From positions 1-43,976 of the forward strand of contig NZ_NMQT01000163.1 of NCBI RefSeq assembly GCF_002234405.1: a stretch of 43,976 bases of DNA, in the 5' to 3' direction. Position numbers and translations under genes: made by a program. Shown piece by piece: positions 32,779 to 40,645 of the stretch. The stretch comes from Amycolatopsis thailandensis (GTDB taxonomy: Bacteria > Actinomycetota > Actinomycetes > Mycobacteriales > Pseudonocardiaceae). The notes beneath the pieces were generated by a model. It was not told where the DNA came from. It did no database searches and worked only from the letters and a program-made list of their open reading frames with translations. How positions within the stretch are numbered: the first letter of the stretch is position 1; each line of letters begins with the position of its first letter.

Positions 32779-33032
32779 AACCCGGAATCCACCCCGACTA
32801 CCACCCCGTGGTGTTCAAGGACCTCTCCACCGGGGACGCCTTCCTGACGCGGTCCACCGCGACGTCGGAGCAGACCATCGAATGGAGCGACGGCAACACC
32901 TATCCGGTGGTGAACGTCGAGATCAGCTCGTGGTCGCACCCGTTCTGGACCGGTAACCAGCGGATCATGGACAGCGCCGGCCAGGTGGAGAAGTTCCACC
33001 GCCGCTACGGTCGCCGGGGAGGCTCGAAGTAA
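32775..33032 (+). CDS. rpmE2: Ribosomal protein bL31 type B
   Basis: A protein of 85 residues (MKPGIHPDYHPVVFKDLSTGDAFLTRSTATSEQTIEWSDGNTYPVVNVEISSWSHPFWTGNQRIMDSAGQVEKFHRRYG), the zinc-free B form without cysteines. The GTG start overlaps the mrf stop (GTGA), and its TAA overlaps the bL32 ATG. It replaces zinc-containing bL31 during zinc starvation. Confidence 0.96.
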   Translation: MKPGIHPDYHPVVFKDLSTGDAFLTRSTATSEQTIEWSDGNTYPVVNVEISSWSHPFWTGNQRIMDSAGQVEKFHRRYGRRGGSK

Positions 33033-33190
33033 TGGCCGTCCCGAAGCGGAAGATGTCGCGCAGCAACACCCGGTCCCGGCGGTCGCAGTGGAAGGCGGCC
33101 GTGCCGGATCTGGTGCCGATCAAGGTGAACGGCGAGACGAAACTCGTGCCGCGCAAGCTGATGAAGCACTTCCATCAGGGTGGAGAGTGA
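33032..33190 (+). CDS. rpmF: Ribosomal protein bL32, cysteine-free short paralogue
   Basis: A 52-residue protein: MAVPKRKMSRSNTRSRRSQW at the N-terminus, then a Lys/Val-rich segment ending KLMKHFHQGGE. bL32 normally binds zinc through four cysteines; here there are none. It shares a base with the previous stop (TAATG) and overlaps the next GTG (GTGA), so all four plus-strand genes are translationally coupled. Confidence 0.94.
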   Translation: MAVPKRKMSRSNTRSRRSQWKAAVPDLVPIKVNGETKLVPRKLMKHFHQGGE

Positions 33191-34260
33191 CGACGCCGGT
33201 CACGGTGCTGTCCGGGTTCCTCGGCGCGGGCAAGACGACCGTGCTCAACCACATCCTCGGCAACCGCGACGGGCTGCGGGTGGCGGTGATCGTGAACGAC
33301 ATGAGCGAGGTCAACATCGACGCCGCGCTGGTGCGGGACGGGAACAGCCTGTCCCGCACCGAGGAGCGGCTCGTCGAGATGACCAACGGCTGCATCTGCT
33401 GCACCCTGCGTGACGACTTGCTGGAAGAGGTGTCGCGGCTCTGCGCGGACGGCCGGTTCGACTACCTGCTCATCGAGTCGAGCGGGATCTCGGAGCCGAT
33501 GCCCGTGGCGGCGACGTTCTCATTCCTGGACTCCGCGCGGCTCGACACGATGGTGACCGTGGTCGACGCGGTGAACTTCGAGCGGGAACTGGCGTCCGGG
33601 GACGCCCTGACCGAACGCGGGCTGGACCAGTACGAGGACGATTCCCGCACCGTGAGCGACCTGCTGATGGACCAGATCGAGTTCGCGGACGTCCTGTTGC
33701 TGAACAAGGCGGACCTCGTCGCGGCCGCCTCACTGGAGCGGCTGACCGCGGTGCTGCGGCGGCTCAACCCGGCCGCCGAGGTCGTCGTCTCCACGCACGG
33801 CCGGGTCCCGCTCGACAAGGTGCTCGGCACCGGGCGCTACGACGTCGAACGGGCGCAGGAAGCGCCCGGCTGGGTGGCCGAACTCAACGGCGACCACGTC
33901 CCGGAGACCGAGGAGTACGGGATCTCCAGCGTGGTCTTCCGCGCTGCTTCGGGGTTCGATCCGGAACGGCTGTGGGACTTTCTCGGCAGGCTCGATTCCG
34001 GGGAGTTCGGGACCGTCCTGCGATCGAAGGGGTTCTTCTCGCTGACGTCGCGGCCCGGGGTGACCGGGCTGTGGTCGCAGGCCGGGTCGGTCGCGCGGTT
34101 CGAACCGCAGGGTGTCGAGGACGCGCCGCGGCAGGAACTGGTGTTCATCGGGGTGGGGCTGGAGAAGGACGCGCTGCTGGACTCGCTGCGGGCTTGCCTG
34201 GCGACCGGTTCGGCCGGCGCGGATCCGTTTCCGGCTTGGGAAGCGGTACACGCTCACTGA
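33187..34260 (+). CDS. ZNG1/YciC-type zinc-chaperone GTPase (COG0523)
   Basis: A protein of 357 residues with GTG start overlapping the bL32 stop. Intact Walker A GFLGAGKTT (10-18), Walker B-like LLIESSGISEP, guanine-specificity LLNKADL, and the metal motif Cys69-x-Cys71-Cys72 (NGCICCTLRDDLLEEV). The C-terminal CobW_C domain (GISSVVFRAASGFDPERLWDFL, TSRPGVTGLWSQAG) is complete. Family members deliver zinc to client enzymes when zinc is scarce, which fits its location at the end of a Zur-type operon. The client is unknown. The upstream frame opening at 33088 is within rpmF and rejected. Confidence 0.93.
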   Translation: MTTPVTVLSGFLGAGKTTVLNHILGNRDGLRVAVIVNDMSEVNIDAALVRDGNSLSRTEERLVEMTNGCICCTLRDDLLEEVSRLCADGRFDYLLIESSGISEPMPVAATFSFLDSARLDTMVTVVDAVNFERELASGDALTERGLDQYEDDSRTVSDLLMDQIEFADVLLLNKADLVAAASLERLTAVLRRLNPAAEVVVSTHGRVPLDKVLGTGRYDVERAQEAPGWVAELNGDHVPETEEYGISSVVFRAASGFDPERLWDFLGRLDSGEFGTVLRSKGFFSLTSRPGVTGLWSQAGSVARFEPQGVEDAPRQELVFIGVGLEKDALLDSLRACLATGSAGADPFPAWEAVHAH

Positions 34261-34280
34261 CAGGTCCGGCCCCGGGTACA

Positions 34281-34613
34281 TGAAGGCCCTCTTCCTTGCG
34301 TCTAGCGCCAGGGTCTCGGCAAAGTCGCGTAAGCGGGTGTCGTTAATGGTGTCGGGATCGCGCCGGTCCGGCGGCCCGGGGCGTTCAGTGGCTCAGTGCG
34401 CCGGGTCGCGAAAGCCGCTTTCAGAACGTCCAGTGTCCCGAAAGTGGCTTTCGCGACGCTCAATGCCGCCGGAACCGCTGGGCCGGGGTGGTTGTGTCGC
34501 GAAAGCCACTTTCGCAACCTTCAACGTTGCGAAAGTGGCTTTCACAACCTACTTGACCAGCGGAGAGGCGACTTTGCCGAGACCATTGCGTCTAGCGCAA
34601 GGAAGGGGGCCGT
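34281..34613. repeat. Interspersed palindromic repeat (family A) split by an insertion
   Basis: Left half 34281-34308 and right half 34586-34611 together rebuild the hairpin seen intact at 7168-7214. The 13-mer TTGCGTCTAGCGC occurs at both junctions (34296-34308 and 34586-34598), as expected for a target-site duplication. The 365-bp gap 34261-34625 contains no gene. Confidence 0.7.
34312..34584. mobile_element. MITE-like 273-bp element with 17-bp terminal inverted repeats
   Basis: The ends are exact inverted copies: GGTCTCGGCAAAGTCGC at 34312-34328 and its complement at 34568-34584. Inside are further palindromes: 34406-34422 against 34440-34456 (17 bp, one mismatch), and 34501-34518 against 34526-34543 (18 bp, perfect). 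There is no open reading frame for a transposase. The flanking 13-bp direct repeats inside repeat A support insertion. A non-autonomous element is the best reading; recombination between two repeat A copies is the alternative. Confidence 0.6.
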
Positions 34614-34625
34614 CTCGGTACCGGT

Positions 34626-36041
34626 TCAGGCGATGTGGCGACGACGCCCGGCCCAGAACGGCGCCCGGAGCGCCTGCTTGTCGACCTTGCCGATCGCGGT
34701 CAGGGGCAGCGCCTCGGCGAAGTCCACATCGGACGGTACGAAATGCTCCCGCCCGAAGAACTCCCGGACGTGTGCCCGGACCTCGTCGGCCGACAGCGCT
34801 CCTGACGCGACCGGGACCACCACGGCGTGGACCAGCTCGCCGTCCTCGCCCGGCACACCGAACACGGCCGCGGAACGGACCAGCGGGTGCCGGGCGAGCG
34901 CGTCCTCGACCACGGTCGAGTGCACCTTGGTGCCGTGCTCGCCGGTGACGATGACGTCGTTCGCCCGGTCCAGGAGGTAGAGATACCCTTCCTGGTCGAA
35001 TCGCCCGAGATCACCGGTCCGCAGCCAGCCGTCCCCGATCGGCTCCGCCCCGTGGTAGCCGTCCATCATGGACAGTCCGCGCACCAGGACCTCTCCGTCC
35101 TCGATCCGGGCCTCCATACCCGGGACGATCCGGCCCACGGATTCGAGCCGCTCCGGCCTGCCGTCGAGCTCCGCCGCGGAGATGCTCGCGATCATCGGCG
35201 CCTCCGTGAGCCCGTATCCTTGCCCGACCACGGGCCCGAACACGTCGAGCGCCTGCGCCAGCCGCCGCGGCGAAAGCGGGGCGGCGCCCAGCGAAAGCCC
35301 GCGCACACTGCTGACGTCGCACGACGTCATGGCCGGATGATCGAGCACCGCGGCCAGCCGTGCCGGGGTGAGCGACAACGTGGTGATCCGGTGTTCCGCG
35401 ATCGCGTCCAGCACCGCGCCCGCGTCGAAGTCCCGCAGCAGCACCACGCTTTCCCGCCGCAGGATCGCCCCCAGCACGGTGGCGTTGCCGGTCATATGCG
35501 TCATCGGCGCGATCAGCAGGGTGCGCCCCGGCGCGGACGGATCCGGCGCGAAGATATGGGCCATCCCGTCGTAGATCCCGCTGTGCCGGATGAGTTTCGG
35601 CGTTCCGGTGGTGCCGCCGGAGGGAAAGACGACGGTGACCGACCCCGGCAGCCCCACCGGGTCGGTACCGTCGCGGTCCACCAGTTCGCCGAATGTGGTC
35701 ACCCTCGCGTCGCCGGCGGGCCAGTCCTCCGGGTTCTCCGCCACCAGGGTGGTGACACCGGCCATCTCGACCGCGGCGAGGCGATCCGGAGAACTCGCCG
35801 ACGCGGCGATGAGCAGCACCGTCGAACCCCGTAGCTGTGCGGCGATCTGCAAGAGGACGGTTTCAGGCCGGTTACCGGCGTCGATGGCGACCACCCCGCC
35901 TTCCGGCAATCCGGCGTACAGCCGGCGCAGCAGTTCGAACGCCTGCCCGTACCCGGTCTCCACACCGTCCTGGACGAACAGCGCCTCTTCGCCGCCCGAG
36001 CGGAGCGCGTCCAGCACCCGGGTCAGAAACAAACTCTCCAC
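34626..36041 (-). CDS. Acyl-CoA synthetase / AMP-dependent ligase
   Basis: A 471-residue ANL-family enzyme, shorter than usual (500-570). It has VTVVFPSGGTTGTPKLIRHSG (P-loop, about 133-153), GQGYGLTEAP, DGWLRTGDLGRFDQEGYLYLLDRANDVIVTGEHGTKVHSTVVEDAL, and the C-terminal Lys in LPLTAIGKVDKQALR. It activates a carboxylic acid as acyl-AMP and thioester; the compact N-terminal lobe (EALFVQDGVETGYGQAFELL) suggests a salicylate/benzoate- or fatty-acid-type ligase, substrate unknown. It is a lone gene between the MITE region and the DUF899 operon. Confidence 0.9.
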   Translation of the reverse strand: MESLFLTRVLDALRSGGEEALFVQDGVETGYGQAFELLRRLYAGLPEGGVVAIDAGNRPETVLLQIAAQLRGSTVLLIAASASSPDRLAAVEMAGVTTLVAENPEDWPAGDARVTTFGELVDRDGTDPVGLPGSVTVVFPSGGTTGTPKLIRHSGIYDGMAHIFAPDPSAPGRTLLIAPMTHMTGNATVLGAILRRESVVLLRDFDAGAVLDAIAEHRITTLSLTPARLAAVLDHPAMTSCDVSSVRGLSLGAAPLSPRRLAQALDVFGPVVGQGYGLTEAPMIASISAAELDGRPERLESVGRIVPGMEARIEDGEVLVRGLSMMDGYHGAEPIGDGWLRTGDLGRFDQEGYLYLLDRANDVIVTGEHGTKVHSTVVEDALARHPLVRSAAVFGVPGEDGELVHAVVVPVASGALSADEVRAHVREFFGREHFVPSDVDFAEALPLTAIGKVDKQALRAPFWAGRRRHIA

Positions 36042-36062
36042 CGGCCGGACCCTAACCCAGGC

Positions 36063-36755
36063 TCACGACCCCGAGCAGCACCCTTCGCCCGACGAAGCGG
36101 AATCCTCGTACGAGTCGTGCCAGTTCCACCACTCGTACGGCGGGCTCTGCGGGTATCCCTCCGGCGAGTCCTCCCACTCCTCCTGCCGCCCCAGCGCGGT
36201 GAGGTCGAGGTAGCTCCACGTGCCACCCATGACCTCGTCGCCGCGACCGTTGACGAAGTACGTCCGGAAAACCTGGTCGCCTTCGCGGATGAAGGCGTTG
36301 GTGCCATGCCATTCCCCGACCCCGAAGTCGGTGTCGAAGTCACCGGTGATCGTGTACCACGGCATCGTCCAGCCCATCCGGGCCTTCATCCGCGCGAGGT
36401 CCGGCTGCGGCCCGCGTGAGGCGAAGGCGAGCGTCGTGTCGCGGGCGTTCAGGTGGGCGACGTGGGCGACCTGGTCGGCCACCAGCGAGCAGCCTTGGCA
36501 GGCGTGGTCGGGAAAACCCTCGACACCGGGTTCGAAGAAGGCCCGGTAGACGATCAGCTGACGGCGTCCCTCGAACAGGTCGAGCAGGCTCACCGGCCCG
36601 GACGGCCCCTCGAACTCGTACGCCTTTTCGACCGCGACCCACGGCATCCGCCGACGCTCGGCCGCGAGCGCGTCACGGGCGCGGGTCAGCTCCTTTTCCT
36701 TGACCAGCAGGCGAAGCCGGGCCTCTTCCCATTCGGCCTGGGACACCGTGTTCAT
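36063..36755 (-). CDS. DUF899 thioredoxin-like protein
   Basis: A protein of 230 residues. Typical DUF899 pattern: WVAVEKAYEFEGPSGPVSLLDLFEGRRQLIVYRAFFEPGVEGFPDHACQGCSLVADQV (CxxC thioredoxin-like site), RMGWTMPWYTITGDFDTDFGVGEWHGTNAFIREGD and FRTYFVNGRGDEVMGGTWSYLDLTALGRQEEWEDSPEGYPQ. The family is predicted to have a thioredoxin fold and is often co-transcribed with SRPBCC and ArsR genes, as here. Redox activity is inferred. Start overlaps the upstream SRPBCC stop (ATGA). Confidence 0.93.
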   Translation of the reverse strand: MNTVSQAEWEEARLRLLVKEKELTRARDALAAERRRMPWVAVEKAYEFEGPSGPVSLLDLFEGRRQLIVYRAFFEPGVEGFPDHACQGCSLVADQVAHVAHLNARDTTLAFASRGPQPDLARMKARMGWTMPWYTITGDFDTDFGVGEWHGTNAFIREGDQVFRTYFVNGRGDEVMGGTWSYLDLTALGRQEEWEDSPEGYPQSPPYEWWNWHDSYEDSASSGEGCCSGS

Positions 36756-37081
36756 CGCGCCGGCTCCGCGGGCAGGACATTCCGCCGGTTCGGCTGCCCC
36801 TCACCAGTGGTGATGAGGTCTCTCAGACTGGTTCCGACGTAGAAGGTCCAGGCCTTGTGGCAGACGTCGAAGCATTCGTACTCCGGGACCAGCCAGGTGA
36901 CCTTCCGGCCCGGCACGGACTCCGTGACCCGTACGCGGCAACGGTGGACTTCTTCGTAGTGGTACTCGAACTCGTCGCCGGCGTGCTCGATCTCCTCCGA
37001 CCACCACCGGCGGACGTCGGTGAAGGCGTCGAAGACCTGTTGTGGCGTCCGGTCCACGGTGAAACTCGTCGTGAAGCTCAT
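36752..37081 (-). CDS. SRPBCC/AHSA1-type protein with internal deletion
   Basis: A protein of 109 residues, about 40-45 shorter than relatives. The N-terminal part (SFTTSFTVDRTPQQVFDAFTDVRRWWSEEIE) and the C-terminal part (LVPEYECFDVCHKAWTFYVGTSLRDLITTGEGQPN) are both well conserved. The central strands, which normally lie between the VPG-KV-W motif and the LVPEYECF motif, are missing, and VTW is fused in frame to LVPEY. The hydrophobic-cavity fold is therefore probably broken or altered. Overlapping ATGA junctions on both sides keep it in the operon; it may persist as a coupling spacer or a decaying gene. Confidence 0.8.
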   Translation of the reverse strand: MSFTTSFTVDRTPQQVFDAFTDVRRWWSEEIEHAGDEFEYHYEEVHRCRVRVTESVPGRKVTWLVPEYECFDVCHKAWTFYVGTSLRDLITTGEGQPNRRNVLPAEPAR

Positions 37082-37413
37082 GCTGAACCTTCCAGATGGT
37101 CTTTCAGAGCCGCGAGCGGCCCGTCCCAATCGCGGGCGAGCGCGGCGAGGAACTGCTGGGCGACCTGCATCGGGGCGGAGCGGAGCGCGTAGCGGACCCG
37201 GCGCCGCTCCCCTTGCTCCGGGGTCACCAGTCCGGCGTCGGTGAGCAGCGCCAGGTGCTTGGCGATGGCCTGCCGCGTGATGGGCAGCCGGTCGGCCAGG
37301 TCGGTCGCCGTGGCGGGGCCGCCCGAGGCGAGGGTGGCGAGAATGCTCCGCCTGCTCGGGTCGGCCAGTGCGACGAAGACCTGTTCGGCGATCGCTTCGA
37401 TGTCAGACGGCAT
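37078..37413 (-). CDS. ArsR-family transcriptional repressor
   Basis: A protein of 111 residues, a winged-helix ArsR/SmtB-like HTH (VFVALADPSRRSILATLASGGPATATDLADRLPITRQAIAKHLALLTDAGLVTPEQGERRRVRYALR). No metal-binding cysteines are seen; this subgroup usually pairs with SRPBCC genes and senses an organic ligand or none. It overlaps the SRPBCC genes on both sides. The 44-bp symmetrical site at 37853-37896 is the obvious operator, giving autorepression of the whole operon. Confidence 0.93.
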   Translation of the reverse strand: MPSDIEAIAEQVFVALADPSRRSILATLASGGPATATDLADRLPITRQAIAKHLALLTDAGLVTPEQGERRRVRYALRSAPMQVAQQFLAALARDWDGPLAALKDHLEGSA

Positions 37414-37834
37414 CGAGGTATTCGATCAGTTCGCCCAGCTCGGCCGCCCACCCCTTCGTGTTCCCTTCGAACGCGACGCTGTGGACTTCGTCCGGCAGCT
37501 GGGAGAAACCGGTCTCGACGACGGTGAGCCGCGTGCCCGCGCCGGCCGGTGCGAGGGTGAACTCGACGTAGGTGCGGCGAGGGTCGTCGTCGGGAAGACC
37601 GTAGATGTTCCAGGTGAAGCCGAAGACCTCCGGCTCTTCGACGCGTTCGACACGCATGTTCGCCTGGTGCCCCTCGTCCCACTTCATCTCGGCGTCGCCA
37701 CCGGGCCGCAGGTCGATGCTCGCCTGGTTCCCGAACCAGGTGCCGAGCCCTTCGGCCGTGGTCAGCGCGGCCCACACTTTCGCCGGCGGATGGGCGATTT
37801 CGACGGTGCGTTCGATGCGATCGGGGAATCCCAT
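37403..37834 (-). CDS. SRPBCC-domain protein, first gene of the ArsR operon
   Basis: A 143-residue protein with start ATG 37834 after GAGGAGGAAG; the ATG at 37855 lies inside the operator region and is rejected. AHSA1/SRPBCC fold: DRIERTVEIAHPPAKVWAALTTAEGLGTWFGNQASIDLRPGGDAEMKW, FTWNIYGLPDDDPRRTYVEFTLAPAGAGTRLTVVETGFSQL. It is full length, unlike its deleted paralogue two genes downstream. Such proteins bind hydrophobic ligands in a large cavity; the ligand is unknown. It overlaps arsR by 11 nt. Confidence 0.92.
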   Translation of the reverse strand: MGFPDRIERTVEIAHPPAKVWAALTTAEGLGTWFGNQASIDLRPGGDAEMKWDEGHQANMRVERVEEPEVFGFTWNIYGLPDDDPRRTYVEFTLAPAGAGTRLTVVETGFSQLPDEVHSVAFEGNTKGWAAELGELIEYLDAV

Positions 37835-37852
37835 GACTTCCTCCTCAAGTAG

Positions 37853-37902
37853 CAATCAATCGGTTGCTATAACTTTGTATAGCAACCGCCCGATTGCGTC
37901 AA
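37853..37902 (-). promoter_or_regulatory. ArsR operator and promoter
   Basis: A nested palindrome: inner arms CGGTTGCTATA and TATAGCAACCG (37861-37871, 37878-37888; 6-nt spacer) and outer arms CAATC and GATTG (37853-37857, 37892-37896), both offset by 3 nt. On the minus strand a TTGACG -35 box (37897-37902) and a TATACA-like -10 within the palindrome mean a bound repressor would block RNA polymerase. Confidence 0.8.
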
Positions 37903-37909
37903 GGTCGGT

Positions 37910-39310
37910 TCAGGAAGCCTTGTACAGCGCGCCGAGGAACTCCAGCAGCAGCCGCTCCCGCAGCGGACCGGGTGCCGTGGCCAGCAGGGCGTTGATCTCC
38001 GCCATCCGGGTGGGCAGGCCGCCGTCGCCGCCGAGTCCCGCGGCCGCCAGCAGGCCGGCGAACTGCTCCGGCGTCAAGGTCGCGGGGTCCAGCGCCGCGA
38101 CGAACTCGGCCACCTGCGGATCGATGACGACCGGTCCGGACTCGCGGGCGGCGGCGACCGAGGCGGCGAGATCGGTCAGGAACTCCTTCTCGCTCCCCCG
38201 GTTCGCGGCCGTCACGGTCAGGTGCAGGTTGGCGGGCGAGGCCTCGTGGGCGAACTGCGGCTGGACGTACCAACCGCGTTCCCGCATCTCGTCCGCCACG
38301 GTGAACAGGTCGAACCCGGCATCCGCGTCCACCGTGAACGCGAGCAGGGTCGACACCGGGTCGCCGAGGACGCGCAGCCCGTCCAGCGCCTCGACCCCGG
38401 CGCGGATCTCCACCGCGGCCTCGCGCGCGGCCGCCGCCAGCTTCGCGTAACCCTCGTCGCCGACATGGCGTACGACCGCCCACGCCGCGGCGAGCGGACC
38501 ACCGGAACGTGTGCTCTGGAGCGTCGTGTTCAGCATCGTGTAGCCGGGCCAGTCGGCGCTGGCGAAGTACTGCGAGCGGCGCAACGCGGCGTCCGCGTGC
38601 AGGAGAACCGACACGCCTTTCGGGCAGTACGCGTATTTGTGCAGGTCCACCGAGATGCTGGTGACCCCGGGAACGTCGAAGCCGAACGGGCCGGGCTTCA
38701 GGTACGGCAGCACCCAGCCGCCGATGCAGGCGTCGACGTGGAACCGGACGCCGTCCAGCAGTGCCGCGATCTCCGCGATCGGGTCGAGGACGCCGTGGGC
38801 GTACGACGGGGCGCTCGCGACGACCAGCACCGTATTTTCGTCGACGGCGGCGGCCATCGCCTCGGGAACGGCGCGGAAGGTCACCGGGTCCACCGGCACC
38901 GCAACCGCGCGGACACCGAAGAAATGCGCCGCCTTGTTGAACGCGGCGTGCGCCGTCGTGGGCAGCACGATGTTCGGCGAAGACACGTCGGGACGCGCGT
39001 CGCGAGCGGCCAGGACGGCGAGCATGCACGACTCCGTGCCGCCCGAGGTCACCGAACCGACCGTTTCCGCCGTCCCGCCGAGCAGGCGCGCGGCGGTACC
39101 GACGAGGTCGTTCTCCATCCGCAGCAGGCTCGGGAACGCCGTCGGGTCGAGGCCGTTGGCCGACGACGCCAGCGCGTGTGCCGCCGCCCCGAGTTCGTCC
39201 ACTTCGGACAGACCGCTGTCGTAGACGTAGGCGAGCGTCCGGCCGCCATGCGTCGGCAGGTCGCCCGCGCGCAGTTCCCGCAACTCCGCCAGGACCTCCT
39301 CGGCGGTCAC
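37910..39310 (-). CDS. PLP-dependent decarboxylase/sphingosine-1-phosphate lyase-like enzyme
   Basis: A 466-residue fold-type I PLP enzyme of the group II decarboxylase family. Key segments: SVTSGGTESCMLAVLAARD (phosphate-binding), APSYAHGVLDPIAEIA, VDACIGGWVLPYL, and the PLP lysine Lys225 in SVDLHKYAYCPKGVSVLL. This DLHKY-Y-PKG pattern and the ending resemble sphingosine-1-phosphate lyases (DTHKYGYAPKG in yeast and human) more than glutamate decarboxylases. The S1P-lyase reaction would cleave a long-chain-base phosphate to a fatty aldehyde and phosphoethanolamine. Context with ceramidase and sphingomyelinase supports this. The GTG start overlaps the MFS stop (GTGA). Confidence 0.85.
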   Translation of the reverse strand: MTAEEVLAELRELRAGDLPTHGGRTLAYVYDSGLSEVDELGAAAHALASSANGLDPTAFPSLLRMENDLVGTAARLLGGTAETVGSVTSGGTESCMLAVLAARDARPDVSSPNIVLPTTAHAAFNKAAHFFGVRAVAVPVDPVTFRAVPEAMAAAVDENTVLVVASAPSYAHGVLDPIAEIAALLDGVRFHVDACIGGWVLPYLKPGPFGFDVPGVTSISVDLHKYAYCPKGVSVLLHADAALRRSQYFASADWPGYTMLNTTLQSTRSGGPLAAAWAVVRHVGDEGYAKLAAAAREAAVEIRAGVEALDGLRVLGDPVSTLLAFTVDADAGFDLFTVADEMRERGWYVQPQFAHEASPANLHLTVTAANRGSEKEFLTDLAASVAAARESGPVVIDPQVAEFVAALDPATLTPEQFAGLLAAAGLGGDGGLPTRMAEINALLATAPGPLRERLLLEFLGALYKAS

Positions 39311-40611
39311 GACCGGCGCTCCAGCACGGACTTCCGCAGCAGCGGGATACCGAACAGGATCAGCACCGCCGGGAGGATCGACGCGCCGAGCAGGATCGCC
39401 GTGAGCGCGCTGTCCGGCTGGGCGGCGCCCGGGGCGAGGCTGGCCTGGTAGCCGCCGAACTGCAGGACCAGACCCCAGATACCCGGGCCGAGCGCGAGTC
39501 CCAGCGTCTCCGACGCCGTCCAGACCCCGGCCGCGACGCCCGCCCTGGTTTCCCCGGTCCGCTCTTCCTCGTCGCTGATCAGGTCCGGCAGGATCGCCAG
39601 CGGGAACACCGAGATCCCCGCGTAGCCGACCCCGCAGAAGGCGACGAACACCATGGTGACGGGGAGCCCGAACAGCTTGGCGCCCAGCAGGCCGAGGAGA
39701 CCGATGCCGAACGCGGCGGTGGCGAGCCGGAACCCGACCAGCTTCCCCACGCTCGCGCCGAGTTTCGGCCACAGCGGCATGGTCAGCAGCGCCGGGCCGA
39801 CGAAGCCGACGAACAGCAGCGTCGAGTAGCCGGAGCTGCCGAGGATCCGCTCGGCGAAGTACGGGATCGCGGCCAGCACCGTGCCGATGCCGAGCGCCTG
39901 GACGAAGTAGACCCCGAGCAGCCAGCGGAACGGCCGCCACTGCGCGAGCGTCCGGAGCAGTTCGCGCGGGCTCACCGTGTTCGGCCGCAACGCGCCGACC
40001 GGGGCGTCCTTCAGGCCGAAGTACACGCCGAGGGTCGCCAGCAGGATGATCACGGCGATGAACACGCCCATGACGCGGTAGCCCGCGATGCCGCCGACGG
40101 CCTCGGTGATCGCGGGGGCGCCGCCGCCGCAGATCAGGATGGCGACCGCGAGGAAGCCGATCCGGATGCTGGTCAGTTTCGTGCGTTCGTCGGCCGAGTC
40201 GGTCAGCTCGGCGGGCAGGGCGTTGAACGGCACCTGGAAGAACGCGTACGCGGTGGCGCACAACAGGAACACGACGACGACGTAGATCGCGTCGGGCACC
40301 GGGCCGCCGAAGCCCGGGTGCGCGAACAGGGCGGCGAAGAGGATCGAGACGCCGATACCGCCGAAGAGCAGGAACCGGCGGCGGCTGCCGGTGCGGACCA
40401 TGTCCGCGTCCGACAGCCTGCCCGCGATCGGGTTGAACAGCACGTCCCAGGCCTTGGGCACGAACACGATCACCCCGGCGACGCCCGCCGCGACGCCCAT
40501 CGTGTCGGTCAGGTACTTCAGGAGGAGCAGGCCGGGAACCGTGCCGAAGGGGCCGGTGACGAACGAGCCGAGCGAGTAGCGGTACCTCGTCCGTGCTGGC
40601 AGGGCTGCCAT
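39307..40611 (-). CDS. MFS transporter (GPH/MFS_2 family)
   Basis: A protein of 434 residues with about 12 transmembrane helices. The cytoplasmic loop between helices 2 and 3 contains PKAWDVLFNPIAGRLSDADMVRTGSRRRFLLFGG, the signature of the glycoside-pentoside-hexuronide (MelB-like) group. MelB-like relatives move sugars, lysolipids or other organic molecules with cations (MFSD2A, a lysolipid transporter, belongs here). In this operon uptake of a sphingolipid breakdown product is plausible but inferred. The ATG at 40611 follows GAGGAGG. Confidence 0.88.
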   Translation of the reverse strand: MAALPARTRYRYSLGSFVTGPFGTVPGLLLLKYLTDTMGVAAGVAGVIVFVPKAWDVLFNPIAGRLSDADMVRTGSRRRFLLFGGIGVSILFAALFAHPGFGGPVPDAIYVVVVFLLCATAYAFFQVPFNALPAELTDSADERTKLTSIRIGFLAVAILICGGGAPAITEAVGGIAGYRVMGVFIAVIILLATLGVYFGLKDAPVGALRPNTVSPRELLRTLAQWRPFRWLLGVYFVQALGIGTVLAAIPYFAERILGSSGYSTLLFVGFVGPALLTMPLWPKLGASVGKLVGFRLATAAFGIGLLGLLGAKLFGLPVTMVFVAFCGVGYAGISVFPLAILPDLISDEEERTGETRAGVAAGVWTASETLGLALGPGIWGLVLQFGGYQASLAPGAAQPDSALTAILLGASILPAVLILFGIPLLRKSVLERRS

Positions 40612-40645
40612 GATCCTCCTCGAGGCGATTCTCCCGATGAAGGCC

